A stretch of DNA of 64,000 nucleotides from Rhyzopertha dominica (lineage: Eukaryota; Arthropoda; Insecta; Coleoptera; Bostrichidae). The notes beneath the pieces were generated by a model. That model saw only the letters and a list, made by a program, of their open reading frames with translations, made no database searches and had not been told where the DNA came from. The stretch covers positions 20,580,286 through 20,644,285 of the forward strand of contig QCXZ01000064.1 of NCBI GenBank assembly GCA_025024175.1, given 5' to 3'. Both the position numbers and the translations under genes were made by a program. Shown one piece after another: positions 36,226 to 47,854 of this stretch. The stretch's first letter is position 1; every line of letters begins with the position of its first letter.

Positions 36226-36489
36226 TTGATTATTGCACATAAAATAGCGTACATGAAATTGTGGATCACGAGCTTTCGAATAAGACTTTTTTTAAAGATA
36301 TTATATAGTATTATAGGTAATTATATAATAATTGTGATTCTCTTTCTATCTTTACCTCGGATGGATCTTTTCTGTTTGACCATGATCCCAGCTTTAAGTG
36401 AAGTTATCCGTACTGTGGACTTTTTTACATTTATTTTGCAGTTTCTTTCCATAGGATCAAACTATCTTATTGTTGCTTTTCTTTACTAG
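36226..36489 (+). CDS. Hydrophobic ORF, faintly chemoreceptor-like
   Basis: The frame is open for 87 codons (ATG at 36253). It encodes two hydrophobic segments, ILYSIIGNYIIIVILFLSL and, after a short polar loop ending EVIRTVDFF, a second one. Order and loop recall the first two membrane spans of insect odorant-receptor-like proteins. AT-rich DNA makes hydrophobic frames by chance, and no splice sites or further spans were found. Treat as a weak lead to a gene fragment. Confidence 0.15.
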   Translation: MIIAHKIAYMKLWITSFRIRLFLKILYSIIGNYIIIVILFLSLPRMDLFCLTMIPALSEVIRTVDFFTFILQFLSIGSNYLIVAFLY

Positions 36490-37441
36490 CCCCACATGTA
36501 GGGCTAAACTTAACTTTTTTTCCTCCTTAGTGGGGATTAACAGAATAGAACTTAATATCAATACCTCACCCAGCGTGCTGAAAAGAAAGAGAAGTATACA
36601 TTTGCTTTATTTAACCTCGTCATTTGCCACTATGTGAATACATAGAACCAAACTTTTGGTGACCTTGTATATATTATATTCTGACGATAAAACTTCTGTA
36701 AATGTAAAGATCTTCAGTTAGGTGTTGGTCAAAATCATTCTTCTGTATAATGTATGATGAATACGTACCTACGTAACCTTTATTCTTTGTTGAAACCACT
36801 TCACGCATCATCGCGTCCTCAATTCATAGCTTTTCTCCTATCATATAATTTTAAAAAAATGTAAAAGTTATAAATATGGGAGGTTAATCAAATAAGTGAG
36901 CCCAGAAACCAAAAAAAAGTAACGTGTTGAAGTTAATGAAATATAATTAATTGTCAATTACTCTTTTGTATATAATATATAAGAATTTTCCCGGAGTCTA
37001 CGCCTCATTATCATTAGGTTTTTCATTTTTCAGTTTGTATATGATTTTAATCTGTAATAAATCTTTAATAATCCAGTTTTTTCTTTGGTTTGCACTTCTT
37101 TAATCTATGCAGTTTTATTGCTGCGAAATATATAAATTACGTTTTTAGCAACAACGTATGTTTTCTTATTTTCAGCAGCTTGAATGGTATTCGCTTATAA
37201 GGTCTGTAGTTCCAACACATCAGCTGATAGTTTATCATTATATTCAAAACCCTCATTTTGAAGTAGACTATTTGTACACAAGTCATACTTATCAATACAG
37301 CTGATAAAGTAGAACATAAAGTACTCTTGTTTAGACTTAGTTTGGTAGATGTTGCAAATTATTGCCTATTAACTTGAGTACCTTCTTGTACGCATGATGA
37401 TTACAAACATTAACTGGAATGTTTTCAATGGAAGTCCTTTA
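36490..37441. other. AT-rich DNA, nothing recognised
   Basis: No supported gene, repeat or terminus. Confidence 0.5.
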
Positions 37442-37443
37442 TA

Positions 37444-38515
37444 CAGGGTGCTAAAAATAGCATAAAATAAGAGGTAATAGTATGGACCAAAACGACCAAA
37501 AAAGTTGTACCCCCTTTTTTATTTTGAAAAAAAAATGCTGGCTCCTACCATAGTTTACTAAAAATTTTTTAACAGCAAGTATTTGACTGTTGTCTGTGCA
37601 CAAGTTTTCGTTTGCTACGGCTCCCATGCTGAATTAATCGACATGAATTTCTTGTATGGTCGTTTTAATAGCATTACCACGGAAAAACGCGACGTCTCTA
37701 TGGTGAAGCTTACCAAGTCGCAAGATTCTTTCACAAATCGTATGAACAATTCTCCAAACATTGCGAGATGCCGGTTACCGAACAAGACCATAGTCGATAT
37801 CTACTACTCGAACAGAAGAGGAAATTCTAGCACGGACTATCCGTGCCATGTACAATGAGTACAGACCTGAAATTCACTTGATCATCAATCATATTTGTTT
37901 TTTTTGCAGTGGTTTTTACACAGTGATGCTGAAGACCCTATATTCTTGCCGATATTCTTTTTACTGGTGAGACCGGATTCACACGAAACGGAGTTATCAA
38001 CAACATTCGTTTAGACCAAAGACAACAAATGTGGTTCCAGCAAGAAAGAACTCTAGCTCATTTTTCTATTGCCGTTAAAGAGCATTTATAATAGTTTCCC
38101 TCGTAGATGGGTAGCAAGGGGGCGAACCTGTATTACACCTTGTAAAATCGCCTGATTTAACCTATGAATATTTTTTGAGGCTATTTGGAAACATTAGTCT
38201 ATGGTGCTACTGTAAATAGCCCTTAGGAGCTGCAGCTACGAATTAATAAAAAAATGACATCAAATCCTGGCCAATGAGGGGGTTTTAGAAAGGGTTCGAA
38301 TATCATTTAGTCAAAGATGTCGTGTCTGCTTGGAAATTGAAGGTGGGCACTTCCAACATCTTTTATGCAACCTATTTTTTGCTTCTTTCAAAAAAGAAAT
38401 CTACCATATCTCTATAACCATTACTTTGCGGACCCATGTTATTAGCAGTTTTCTGCTTATTTTGGTTAATATTATTTCCCCTTTAAATATTTTACACTCC
38501 TTTTTAATACCCTGT
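37444..38515 (+). mobile_element. Tc1/mariner-like transposon with TIRs, 1,072 bp
   Basis: The left end CAGGGTGCTAAAAA follows TA (37442-37443). The right end on the minus strand is CAGGGTATTAAAAAGG, with TA at 38516-38517. A TA target duplication with CAGGG-starting inverted repeats is the Tc1/mariner pattern. Between the ends lies a wrecked transposase in plus orientation. The element is shorter than an intact one because part of the transposase between the DNA-binding and catalytic regions is missing. Confidence 0.87.
37583..38370 (+). pseudogene. Transposase remnant with DUF4817-type HTH and DDE blocks
   Basis: The amino end reads AELIDMNFLYGRFNS, then CRLPNKTIVDIYYSNRRGN, matching the helix-turn-helix region (ADMhFiYG... 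PNhkTFvdihRRLRetG) of these insect transposases. Catalytic-core pieces follow. ILFTGETGFTRNGVINNIR has Gly where the first catalytic Asp belongs. MWFQQERTLAHFSIAVKEHL has Glu-Arg where the second Asp-Gly belongs. After stops, GVLERVRISFSQRCRVCLEI and GGHFQHLL form the usual carboxyl end. Two active-site aspartates are lost and several frames are broken, so it is inactive. Confidence 0.87.
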
Positions 38516-38517
38516 AC

Positions 38518-40267
38518 ATGGTAGATGAAACAAATAAATATTGTTTTAAAGTCGTTATTATTTTCAGTTTATAGCAAACAGTATTTAAAAATGAATGATT
38601 TTCAGTTCTCAAAAGACGATATTTGGTGAATTTAAAGCTTTTTATATTAATAAGAATAACTAATCTCCTTAACATAAAATTCATTTTCGTACTGTATGTT
38701 AACAATAATACTATTATGTAGTACAACAGTTGTAAGTATAAGTACATAAGGACATTTTAATGTCCTTTTTATAGATGTATGGTCATGTATGGTCCTTCCT
38801 CAGTAAGAATTATAATAGTAGCCATTTGAGTTCTTTCATTTATGGTTGTTTATGTGGCAATAATGCCAATACATAAAGTGTTCTAATTGCTTAACACTCC
38901 AACATACAAGGACCTTACGACATCAGATAGATTGACAAGTACCTATTAACATTATCTGTTCACTGATAAACGTCTACATATTAGAAACAGCTGTTGTCAA
39001 ATTATAGCGGCAATTTGTTTCCAACAAAAAACGATTTCGTGATCAACAAACATGTGTGCTGGTATCCAGCCAGATGGCGTGCTGACTGGAACTTGGGAAT
39101 CGCGTGTTTGAGTTATACAAGACTCAAATGAAAAGGCGTCAGTGTCATGATGTCCTCTCCTCCATCGCCGACAGGCAAACTATTTGATGTAGGAGGGGCC
39201 CCGAAACTCACACCTGCTATTTTATGACATGCGGTGTTGGAAACCATCGTTGACTAAATTATACTCATTGCTCTGCCATTTTGTGCCTTGGTATTTCATA
39301 AAAGTAAATGTTTGAAAATGTTCGGATCAAAATTAATTAGAAATACAAACTGTTATGTTTTCTTGTACCTACGCTTGTGTCGAACAAAACACCTCGACTA
39401 TACCACAATTAATAAAACGATCGTTTATGTACATATAAATATATGGTGGATAACAAGCCCGCAAAAATAAAAACCTAACCTTAAGAAAAATACAATACAA
39501 AATTCTGTAAGCGTAGTATGTAAAGGAATAAAAACTGTAATAACAAAAAACAAGCTGCATCGTAAGGTAAGTGCTGAAAGTGAGCATGTAATTAAACATC
39601 AAATAGTAATTCTAACACATGTGGTAACTTTAAATCTTTGAGGTAATCTAATTATTCTTTCTTTTTTGTTTTTGCTGTTTCCGCACCCCCTGACATTCAT
39701 GTGCATGCAGTTCCTGGCCTACCTACATCATCCGCCTTTGACTTAGCTGGTGCTTCAAGCAAGGAACTTTCGTTTGTTTGTGTTTGCATATTTTCGATAC
39801 GATAATCATAACTACTAGATAAATCTCATTCTGTCTGTTCTGGCTTTAAAGTGTAACACTAGTTTGGTTTATATGACTTTTCCATACTTTGTCATCGTCC
39901 GTGTTTACAATATTATGTAATTTACCTACCAGATCGTGATTATTTGGAGCTACTTCTGTGATTGTTAATCTTTACTATTCCATCAATGTTTTTTTTGTAT
40001 TTTTGTATTTAATTATGTAATGAAAATTTTGTAAAAACAACGCATAGGGGTTTATTCTGGTAAATCTATTGTAAGTGAGAGACTATGAATTAATGGTCAG
40101 TGATTTGTATGTGGTGTATATTTACTGACAGCAAAATTAATAACATAGGCCTCCTTGTCAATTTGGCAACATATTTGTTCTATTCCTCAGGATAAGTATG
40201 TGAAAGTACTACACCAAAAATGCATCACTTGGAACCATTTCTTTTAATGTGGTATTTGGTAATTAGT
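38518..40267. other. AT-rich DNA; small hairpin and a modest island
   Basis: A perfect 9-bp-arm hairpin lies at 38748-38767 (AAGGACATT, TT, AATGTCCTT). A less AT-rich patch at 39040-39260 contains CCAGATGGCGTG (39071), a CTCF-like word, and a TTTGAGT/ACTCAAA inverted pair near 39109-39130. No genes are supported. Confidence 0.4.
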
Positions 40268-40542
40268 GACGTTTAAATTTATATTTAGAAGAACTTTTAG
40301 CTGATAATACGTCAAATAAGAGCAGGCTTTTAATTAAACCATATTATTTACTTTTTCCTATGTTTCTGTTTTGGTAAAAACCTTCTTCAGGGAACATGGC
40401 TTCATTAGACTGATGTTCCCTGAGGAAGATTATAACCAAAACCGAAATGTCGAAAAAGTCAGTTAATATGGTTTAATCAAAGGTCTGCTTTTATTTGGGG
40501 TATTACCAACTAAAAATTCTGCTAGACATTTATTTTAATGTC
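40268..40542. repeat. Near-palindrome with 130-bp arms, Penelope-end-like
   Basis: Arms 40268-40397 and 40413-40542 are equal in length and reverse-complementary at about 100 of 130 positions by hand count, around a 15-base spacer. The innermost ATGTTCCCTG/CAGGGAACAT match is perfect. Read outward from the centre, each arm carries CTGAAGA or CTGAGGA, then a GGTT/AACC-type stem and GAAAC or GAAAT. This order recalls the hammerhead core found in the long terminal repeats of Penelope-like elements. The structure is therefore probably two head-to-head copies of one element end. Confidence 0.8.
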
Positions 40543-42320
40543 TGAAAACTGCTTGCACAGGGTTTATTTGCGTTTTTATGCAAAAGTTGGATAAATAGAT
40601 AAAGAATCATGCTTAGCTTTTTAAAGAATCTGCCATGATAGTTGATCATTCCAAATAAAGCTGGTAATATATGTAGGCCTAGGCATTCTATTTATAGCAT
40701 AGACATATCTTCTTTTTAGACCCATGGATGTCGTTTATGTCTTTGACGTAACCACAGTGTACAATATGTCCTTGAACTCATGTTCCTTTATCCTTATTTA
40801 TTTTAATATTGAAGTTTTGCAATCAGTGCAAAACTTTACGAAACTGCTGAACCAATGCCAATTTAGAATTTTCCGTTTTTATCTTCTGCCTATAACTGGA
40901 TAATCACTGTAATATCCTCCTCCTAATGCTGAAAAGATTTCATGTATAGGTTTAGAAAAAAAAACACAAACAAGTTTTAGAGTTCTTATCGACGACATGA
41001 AGCAGACCCAAGAAGAGCAGATAAATTGACATATTTTGGAGCAAATGTCCTATTAGCAACAAAGAAATCCGCTACAAAATTCAAAAAGCTCGAAATGTCA
41101 TAGGAGCTCTAAGCAGCATATGGGACATAACATAAAACATTCGATTAAGAAACGAGTTGAAGAAACAATGGTAGAAACAGTCCTCACTGTTTGGACCATA
41201 ACCACCGATCATTATAGCACATTTACTTCACCTAATTTTCATGATCAATGTGTATCTTAATTGCTTTGTTGAGTAACAGCTGTGACAATCACAACACTGT
41301 ACCATTTCGATTTCTGACTTACGACCGAGGGAACCATAATCTTTCCTAATAAGCTTCGAATGTTGTCCATAATTATCTTGATTGATTGCACTTTAAATCA
41401 TGCCGGGACACGTCATTATTCACCATTTGATTTAACGTCTTAATTTTATCCCCTCGCCATTTCTACCAGCTGTAATGGAAATGCTCAATATTGCGAGGTG
41501 CTTAATCCTGCGCCTGGTGGGGAAAGGGTGATTTGATATAGCACAACCACGAAAATCCTATATAATAATATCCGGTAATCAAAGAGAGAGAGCTGTGGGG
41601 CTTCACGTTTAGTTGCAGATAGAAAGCCTGATGTGCTGTCTTTTGAAGATGGAAAATCTACAACATAATTTCTGGGTACGTTAATATGTTCACTGACTTT
41701 TGCCTGTTATAAATACATACGTCACTAGTTTTGAACTACCTACTCGTTATATGTCACTCTTTGATTGAGTATAAGTAACAAGCAAACTATTTTTAGTGTT
41801 AACTTAACGTGAAAACCAAAAAATGATACATATAGGTAATTCGCGACNCATAATACAGCCTCAAAGAAAAACCTGGAACATAACACAATTTGAAATCTTG
41901 TTATAAGTATTTGCAGCTGTGACATTTAGGTAACAAGGATTACCGTTTTCAACGTGGTCATCGAATTTATTTAAAAGTAATAAAAAATGGTTAATGTTGT
42001 TTTTTATTTTGGTCAATACAANTTTTTTTAATTTTAATGTGNTTAAATTAAGAAAACTCATGAGGCGGTAATATCAAATAATCGTTGCAGTATCAATCTA
42101 GTTCAACGATTTTGCAGAGCAAACCCTTATCAAGCATATTTCTTACCTAAAACACCTTGCTTAATTTGCTACATTACTGCCGTGAAATGCGCCCACTACC
42201 ATATTTGTTTGTACACAACAAAATAAATCATCTTAAAAACATACTAAAGTACCTATAAAAACAGTGTTCTGTAAACTAGCATTTTATCTCAAAATTGACG
42301 ACGAAAAGCTTAAATGCAAA
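40543..42320. other. AT-rich DNA around the LINE relic
   Basis: Outside 40998-41206 I see no further supported feature. Confidence 0.45.
40998..41206 (+). pseudogene. LINE reverse transcriptase relic
   Basis: Plus-strand pieces in two frames give NKEIRYKIQKARNVIGALSS followed by IW, and KKRVEETMVETVLTVWT. This equals the thumb/post-catalytic region of RTE-like or related LINEs, where EI..RI..ARNVIGALSSIWW and TMVETVLTYGSEVW are typical. A frameshift separates the two and no catalytic block remains. It differs from the 18.4-kb copy, so it is another family. Confidence 0.75.
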
Positions 42321-42650
42321 TACAGGGTTTCTATAAATGATTTATGCAACACGGGTAACGTTGATTTCTGAATTCTTGTGCCGTGTTTTTGCTACTGCTG
42401 CCATGCACGCCGATAGTTGCAAATCAATGACACCACACAGCTCCGAAATGTGAGCTTTCTGCAACCTTAAAGTTGATTATTCCACAAAACACTACAGAAT
42501 ATGTTGAAAATGTACACTCCCAGGCGCTTTTTTGTATTAAAATATATCAAATAATTCAATAATCGACAAATGACAAGTAAGTAGTAGTTGTCGTTCTTCT
42601 CGGTGACGTTCGGAGTTGTCTTCGGCGTTACTGATCGACGATTCAAATCT
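42321..42650 (+). repeat. Truncated DNA-transposon end
   Basis: Starts with TACAGGGTTTCTATAA, the exact reverse complement of the terminus at 31490-31505. It continues into less AT-rich, non-coding sequence (GCCATGCACGCCGATAGTTGC near 42400) unlike its flanks. No transposase frame and no second terminus were found. The right boundary is a guess. Confidence 0.4.
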
Positions 42651-43439
42651 GCGCGCTATATTTAAACACATCAGTATGTTACAAAATCTCAAACAATCCT
42701 AAAAATTTATTTATTCTCACAGGAAACGTAATAAGGCAGAGAAAAATAAATAAGCAATCAAAAATATTAATTATACTAACAACATTTCAATGTAAAATAA
42801 AAATAAATGTACATTTATTGTTAATTTGAACTTTTTGATAAAGTTTTAGTTTCCTGTGATTTTCGCTAAACCAGTTGGCTACCTTAGAAGAGAGCAAACT
42901 GCTAATACTGCATTGAATGAAATACATAAATGATGATGGTTTGACAAACAGGATACTTTAAAGTGCTGGCTTAATAATAATATGTATATATTTGGTAAAC
43001 TGGAGGGATTTTATGAGAAGTGGTATTAAATCTTAAGACTTATTGTAGTTACGGCAATAGACCAGGAAAACGAAAGAATAATAATTACGCAATTTCTTGT
43101 CCAAATTTTATATTTACAAAAAATATGTATTTTCAATACTAAACTAAAAAGTGTCGGGGGAGAAGACACCACGCTACAGTTTTTGGGCACACAACAATTT
43201 GGCCTTAGATCGGACCTAATATAAGTATTATTTTTGATTAAAAGTGAACTTCCCTTACCCCGTTCCCAATATGAAACCTGCTGTGTCCTTTAATTTCAAA
43301 AACGTCAGTTGTACCTACTCATTTTGTTAATACTCTACATATTATAGAAAACGCTCTGCAATCCCCATCATCTTCGTAATGTAAAAAAAATGACTCAATC
43401 TATAAGTTAAACGTTAACAAGCAGCTAATTCTAATTACA
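42651..43439. other. AT-rich DNA, nothing recognised
   Basis: No supported feature. Confidence 0.5.
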
Positions 43440-43820
43440 ATACGTAATTAAAGAGGAGAGATCGCCATCATCCGCTTAAGTATAAAACCTATTTTACATC
43501 GAGGCAACCAACAAAGCTACCGACAAAAATCGCGGTAGGAAATATTAAAATTAACAATTTACATTTTAAATTAACGCTATAAGCAACCACCGCATTTGAA
43601 AGTAATATCCGTTATTACATCTTTAATAACATCGTAAACAAAAGCGGTTGCTTCCCGATTTGCATCCGGTGGAAATGACTAGACAGTCTCGAGGAATTCC
43701 CGATCACTCAGCCTTCCATGAAGCCCGCCCCAGAACAAACAGCTTGAAAAAACGCCTCTTCCTTTCCCTCAGGAATTCAACCCGTAATCAAGGTATTTTA
43801 ATATCTGAGGTGTGACCCTT
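43440..43820. promoter_or_regulatory. GC-elevated non-coding island
   Basis: Contains ATTTGCAT (octamer-like, about 43660) and two GGAATTC-type words, with no frame. Candidate regulatory DNA, untested. Confidence 0.25.
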
Positions 43821-45373
43821 TGTTAGCAAACAAATTGATGGCGAAGATTGTTAGCTTTCATCGCTATTAACCTGGTTAATGTACTATGGATAGTTATTTG
43901 TGTATTGCTATACCATGCTTATTAAGAAATATATCAAGTGCGGGAAGAAATGTTGTTATTCAGACTGTCTAGACCGTAGAACACCCACGTATATAAAGCG
44001 TGGTAGCTTAAAACGGAATGTTACTCGGTTCCTACAGCATCTGTATAAGTATGCCTTTGACTTCAAACGGATATTAAGCAATCTCTACCTAAGTAATGCT
44101 TTTGAGTTGATCATTTAATTAAATAACAAAGAATAAGGATTACAGATTTAAGTATGCAATGTGGGCGAAAACAGGTAAATAGAGGTGCCATTTGAGAACT
44201 TGCCAGGGGGCTTGTATTTTAATGAAAATGTGTTGAACACAGCCTAAGCACTCGTAAAGCTAGTTGGAGTACTGGAATAAAATGGCAAGATCACAATATA
44301 TCGAACCGTTGTAATATTCCATTTAAACACTTACTCCAAACACTCTTGCTATTCTGGAGGCTGCATTTAGAGAAGCAAAAATCTTTTTAAAATATAACGT
44401 ATCTGTTTACAGCACGCCAGAGTGGTGTAAAAATAATCTGTATTGATACGTGTTGAAAAATTTTGTTGTTTTTGTCTATTTGTTATTGCGTAGTTTATTA
44501 TTTTGCTATCTACACTTGGAACCTTTTTAATAATATTAGATTTGTTGAAAACAGGCTTATGATCCTTGGACTCTCTGTACAATAAAAAGAAATAGATACA
44601 CAAGCGTATCTAATGCGTGCGTGGTATAATTTTTAACAAACATGGCCAAGCAGCTTTTCACCCATCGAGAAGTAGATAATAATTCGCGAAATTCAAATGT
44701 CTGACGATCATTGGAGTCTATGTGTAGTTGTTTGCAAATTTTGTTCAAACACTTTTTGTCTAATTGCCACGGCAACGCCAGCAGAAGAGATATAATTTTC
44801 AAGCCGTTAAAGTGGCATAGCTTGAATTTGAAACTAATTTTAGCAAACGATGGTTCATTTTAAACTGGTTTTGAATGTTTTTCAACTTAACTGCAAATAA
44901 TAATGTTTTACATTAACGGTGGTTATTTGAAAATGTCACGTGTCTTTCTTAAATATCTTAGAGGGCTAAACACAATCCTATAGATTTTTCTACTTTATAT
45001 AATACCTTTTTTATAAGGCAAGGTATATGTACAAAATGCCTGTTTTTGTTTTATAATTATTGCAAAAATAGTGAATCTGTACTGCAGGATAAGAGCTGCC
45101 TTTTAATTTCACATACAAAATTAGCAAGAGCGGAGTATACACGAACTAGAATAGAACCTTTTTGCCGCTATTTGGAAGGAAACTGAATATATCATGCTGG
45201 GGATATAATACTTATGTGGTTCTATTTACGTCAGCAAAGTTGTATATAAATATTATTTGCCTTTTTAATATTAACTTAGTTTCGTTTAGTATTGTGCTTC
45301 CTTAAAAAGGCAGTTTGAATGTTTTATACTTAACTTAATTATATTATTATATTTATATCTAATAATTCCTGAG
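43821..45373. other. AT-rich DNA; one unrecognised minus frame
   Basis: The minus frame ending at 44557 stays open from about 44858 for roughly 100 codons. It includes LPWQLDKKCLNKICKQLHID and RELLSTSRWVKSCLAMFVKN. Its residue mix is more protein-like than the surrounding noise, but I recognise no family and see no splice sites or element ends. The rest is plain. Confidence 0.3.
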
Positions 45374-46069
45374 TAGGGCTGGGCAAGGTATCGATACCAC
45401 ATTGTCGTGGTATCGAAGTATCGAAAGTATTCAAAAGTGTTTTATTATATGTAAACTTACATATAATATATGATATGTGTAAAAAGTTGATATTTGTTTT
45501 TCTCTATAAAGCACCTTTGAGTTTGATAATGCAAGCTGTTAGGCCGTTACTTGTTATTGTTTATTAAGTGCTATGGTTTCCCACCACTTACATATAGAGT
45601 AGGCGGACAATGAACACATTAATCGCATAAAAATACACGACAAGCACAAAATAAATAAAAAGTGGATAATTTTGCTTGGCTTAGGTTTAAATTAGGATAA
45701 TTAAATATGTAGATGGTTAGTAGTTATAGTAGTAGTTATTTAATGCGCCTCAGCATATTCCAAACTATTCCTGATTCAATAATTTAACCGTTGATTTATA
45801 GCACCTATATATAGTGAAGCAACTTTGATATCTTTGATACATTCGATATTTTCAATACTGCGATATTTTCGATACTTCTACACTTTTGATACCTACCTTC
45901 GATACTTTTGATGATTTGATACTTTTGATACATTCAATACTTTAGGTACTTTGGATACTTCGATACTTTCGATACTTCGATGCTTTCGATACTTCGATAC
46001 TTTTGAGTAGTACCGATGCTGCACCGGTATCGAATATCGGTACCTATCTAATGGTATCGCCCAGCCCTA
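45374..46069. mobile_element. hAT-type MITE rich in CGATA motifs, 696 bp
   Basis: The left end is TAGGGCTGGGCAAGG. The right end on the minus strand is TAGGGCTGGGCGATACC. Both are hAT-like terminal repeats. Flanking 8-mers TTCCTGAG and GTCTTGAC match at 5 of 8 positions, a worn target duplication. Next to the left end is the 12-bp palindrome GGTATCGATACC (45387-45398). From about 45820 to 46015 a degenerate run of CGATACTT-type units (8-9 bp) fills the right subterminal region. An AT-rich hairpin with 12-bp arms lies at 45443-45468. There is no transposase frame, so the element is non-autonomous. Confidence 0.8.
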
Positions 46070-46077
46070 GTCTTGAC

Positions 46078-46559
46078 TTATTGTAAGTAACGAGGGAAAC
46101 AGCTGCCAATCTCTTGTCAAGTGACTTTGCAGAGTATGTTTAGAACTTTTCAAAAATAGTTGTAATATTGTTAGTTTATTTTTCTACCATATTAACTGCT
46201 TGTTGACTTAAACTAGTAAAGCCTAGAGACACAAGCATAGATTAGTGGCACCCCAAAAATGACGGATTATTATTTGTATGCAACCTGTAATATAGGATAA
46301 AAGTTGCTTCTACGATATGATTACAAATGAAAAAGAACAGTCATAGCCTACTTCGCCATTTACAGATAAGTAAAATAAGAAGCATTTTTAGCAGTTGGCG
46401 GTTGCATCTATTTTTAATTATTATTTTTTAACTATAAACTAATATAACCGATATATGTATTAGGAAGTCCGTGCCCATACTATCATTCATAACGTCCTGA
46501 CAGCTTTTCATGCAAAAGAATTTCTTATTCCTGAAAGACAACATACAGCCACATTGCTC
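46078..46559. other. AT-rich DNA, nothing recognised
   Basis: No supported feature. Confidence 0.5.
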
Positions 46560-46990
46560 AACAAGCCGTTATGGTGACACAAAAACACCACTAACTCAAG
46601 AAATAAGTAAAAAAGTTCCCTTCATTTGCAACCCGCAACAATTGATAAAAACTACATCCAGGTCGTAGACGATGCAACCTAACCCCGACAAGTGCTTCAA
46701 TAACGCGACGCAACGTCTCCCAGCTTCGGAACGGCACACAAAGACTTAATTATTACGGTGGGCCGAACTCGTGTCACNCTAATTGCAAGCGTTACCTTGC
46801 AGGGGGTACTGAGTGCACAGGAGTGCCGTAGCCCATGCATACTTTAACAAACGAAACACCGTAATTGGTTCAGTGCCATGTTTCATGCTATCCGGACGCA
46901 ATTAAAGTGGTGTGGTTAACTAGCCAAGCAGAAACGGATACGCCTACTGCGAAATTGCTTCTGTACAAAACTTAGAACACACAGAGCGGG
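46560..46990. promoter_or_regulatory. GC-elevated non-coding island
   Basis: Contains CAATAACGCGACGCAACGTC near 46698 and a single ambiguous base at 46778. No coding frame. It is similar in character to the islands at 6480 and 60590. Confidence 0.25.
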
Positions 46991-47476
46991 CGAACTGCGT
47001 GAAACGACTTTGTGGTGCATAAATGAAATCGAAGCTGCGGAAGTAGTCACATATTATCAAAATATGACCACAATCAATAACCAATACTTAACGCAACGTA
47101 ACGTAAACCTATTATTTACAATAAAGTCCCAAAAAGTCAACAGAAAAAGTGTATCGCTAGTGTTCACAAACTATGAATGTAAAATAAATCTTATTTTTCA
47201 GGTGCATCCACTTACCAAATCACACTACATACGCACATCTAAATCATTCCTGCTGACAGGACAGGACAGGAAGTCTTGTTAACATTGAATTTTTTTTCAA
47301 AAATGATAGATACAACCCAATCTGGGCAAAATTAAAAGTTGTCTATTTCCCTTGAATAAACAAGCAATATAATGCAACATTGTCAGGCAACGCTATAAGC
47401 CATAACAATAAAGACCTCTATATCGCACTCCTATTACTTAGGTTGCTCCAGAATCTTTTATTAAAGTCCAGAATCT
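46991..47476. other. AT-rich DNA, nothing recognised
   Basis: The plus frame at 47010-47282 is Asn/Thr/Lys-rich and unrecognised. It is AT-rich noise in my view. Confidence 0.45.
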
Positions 47477-47854
47477 CTAAGCGGGGCGCAACATAAATCT
47501 AAGGACAACGGCCACATTTTTTTGCCGTGCAGGTAAGAATTGCTGTCCAGAATAAATAAATATCACGCTCATTGCGAAGGTCGTTGTACATCTGAACAGG
47601 ACACCGAGAATACTTTCAGGTTCCCTACCACTAACACCATCAAACGGGCTTCCATTTGTCACAGACATACCTCCTCCATCGTTCAGAAGAAGAGAATGAG
47701 CTCCGAAAAAAGAGTTTGTGAAATACACCACACTCTTACACAAGGACTTCAAAAATCCGGAGAGCATTCGGCTACATTCTTGGAGAAATAACTGCTCGTA
47801 GAACTCATTGAGGGCAACCAAAATGTGCACACCAGATTTCAACAACAATATCAC
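47477..47854 (-). CDS. Unrecognised 125-codon minus ORF
   Basis: The frame reads MILLLKSGVHILVALNEFYE at the start and contains GGGMSVTNGSPFDGVSGREP. Composition is less AT-rich than its flanks. The opposite strand is also open (47540-47791), and a third frame reads HLNRTPRILSGSLPLTPSNG, so the coding strand is not settled. I recognise no domain. It may be a fragment of an element's protein. Confidence 0.2.
   Translation of the reverse strand: MILLLKSGVHILVALNEFYEQLFLQECSRMLSGFLKSLCKSVVYFTNSFFGAHSLLLNDGGGMSVTNGSPFDGVSGREPESILGVLFRCTTTFAMSVIFIYSGQQFLPARQKNVAVVLRFMLRPA

Noticed and set aside
38748..38772. Hairpin plus T-run as an intrinsic transcription terminator
   Set aside because: The sequence is eukaryotic nuclear DNA. 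The bacterial terminator form is coincidental, so it is reported only as a hairpin.
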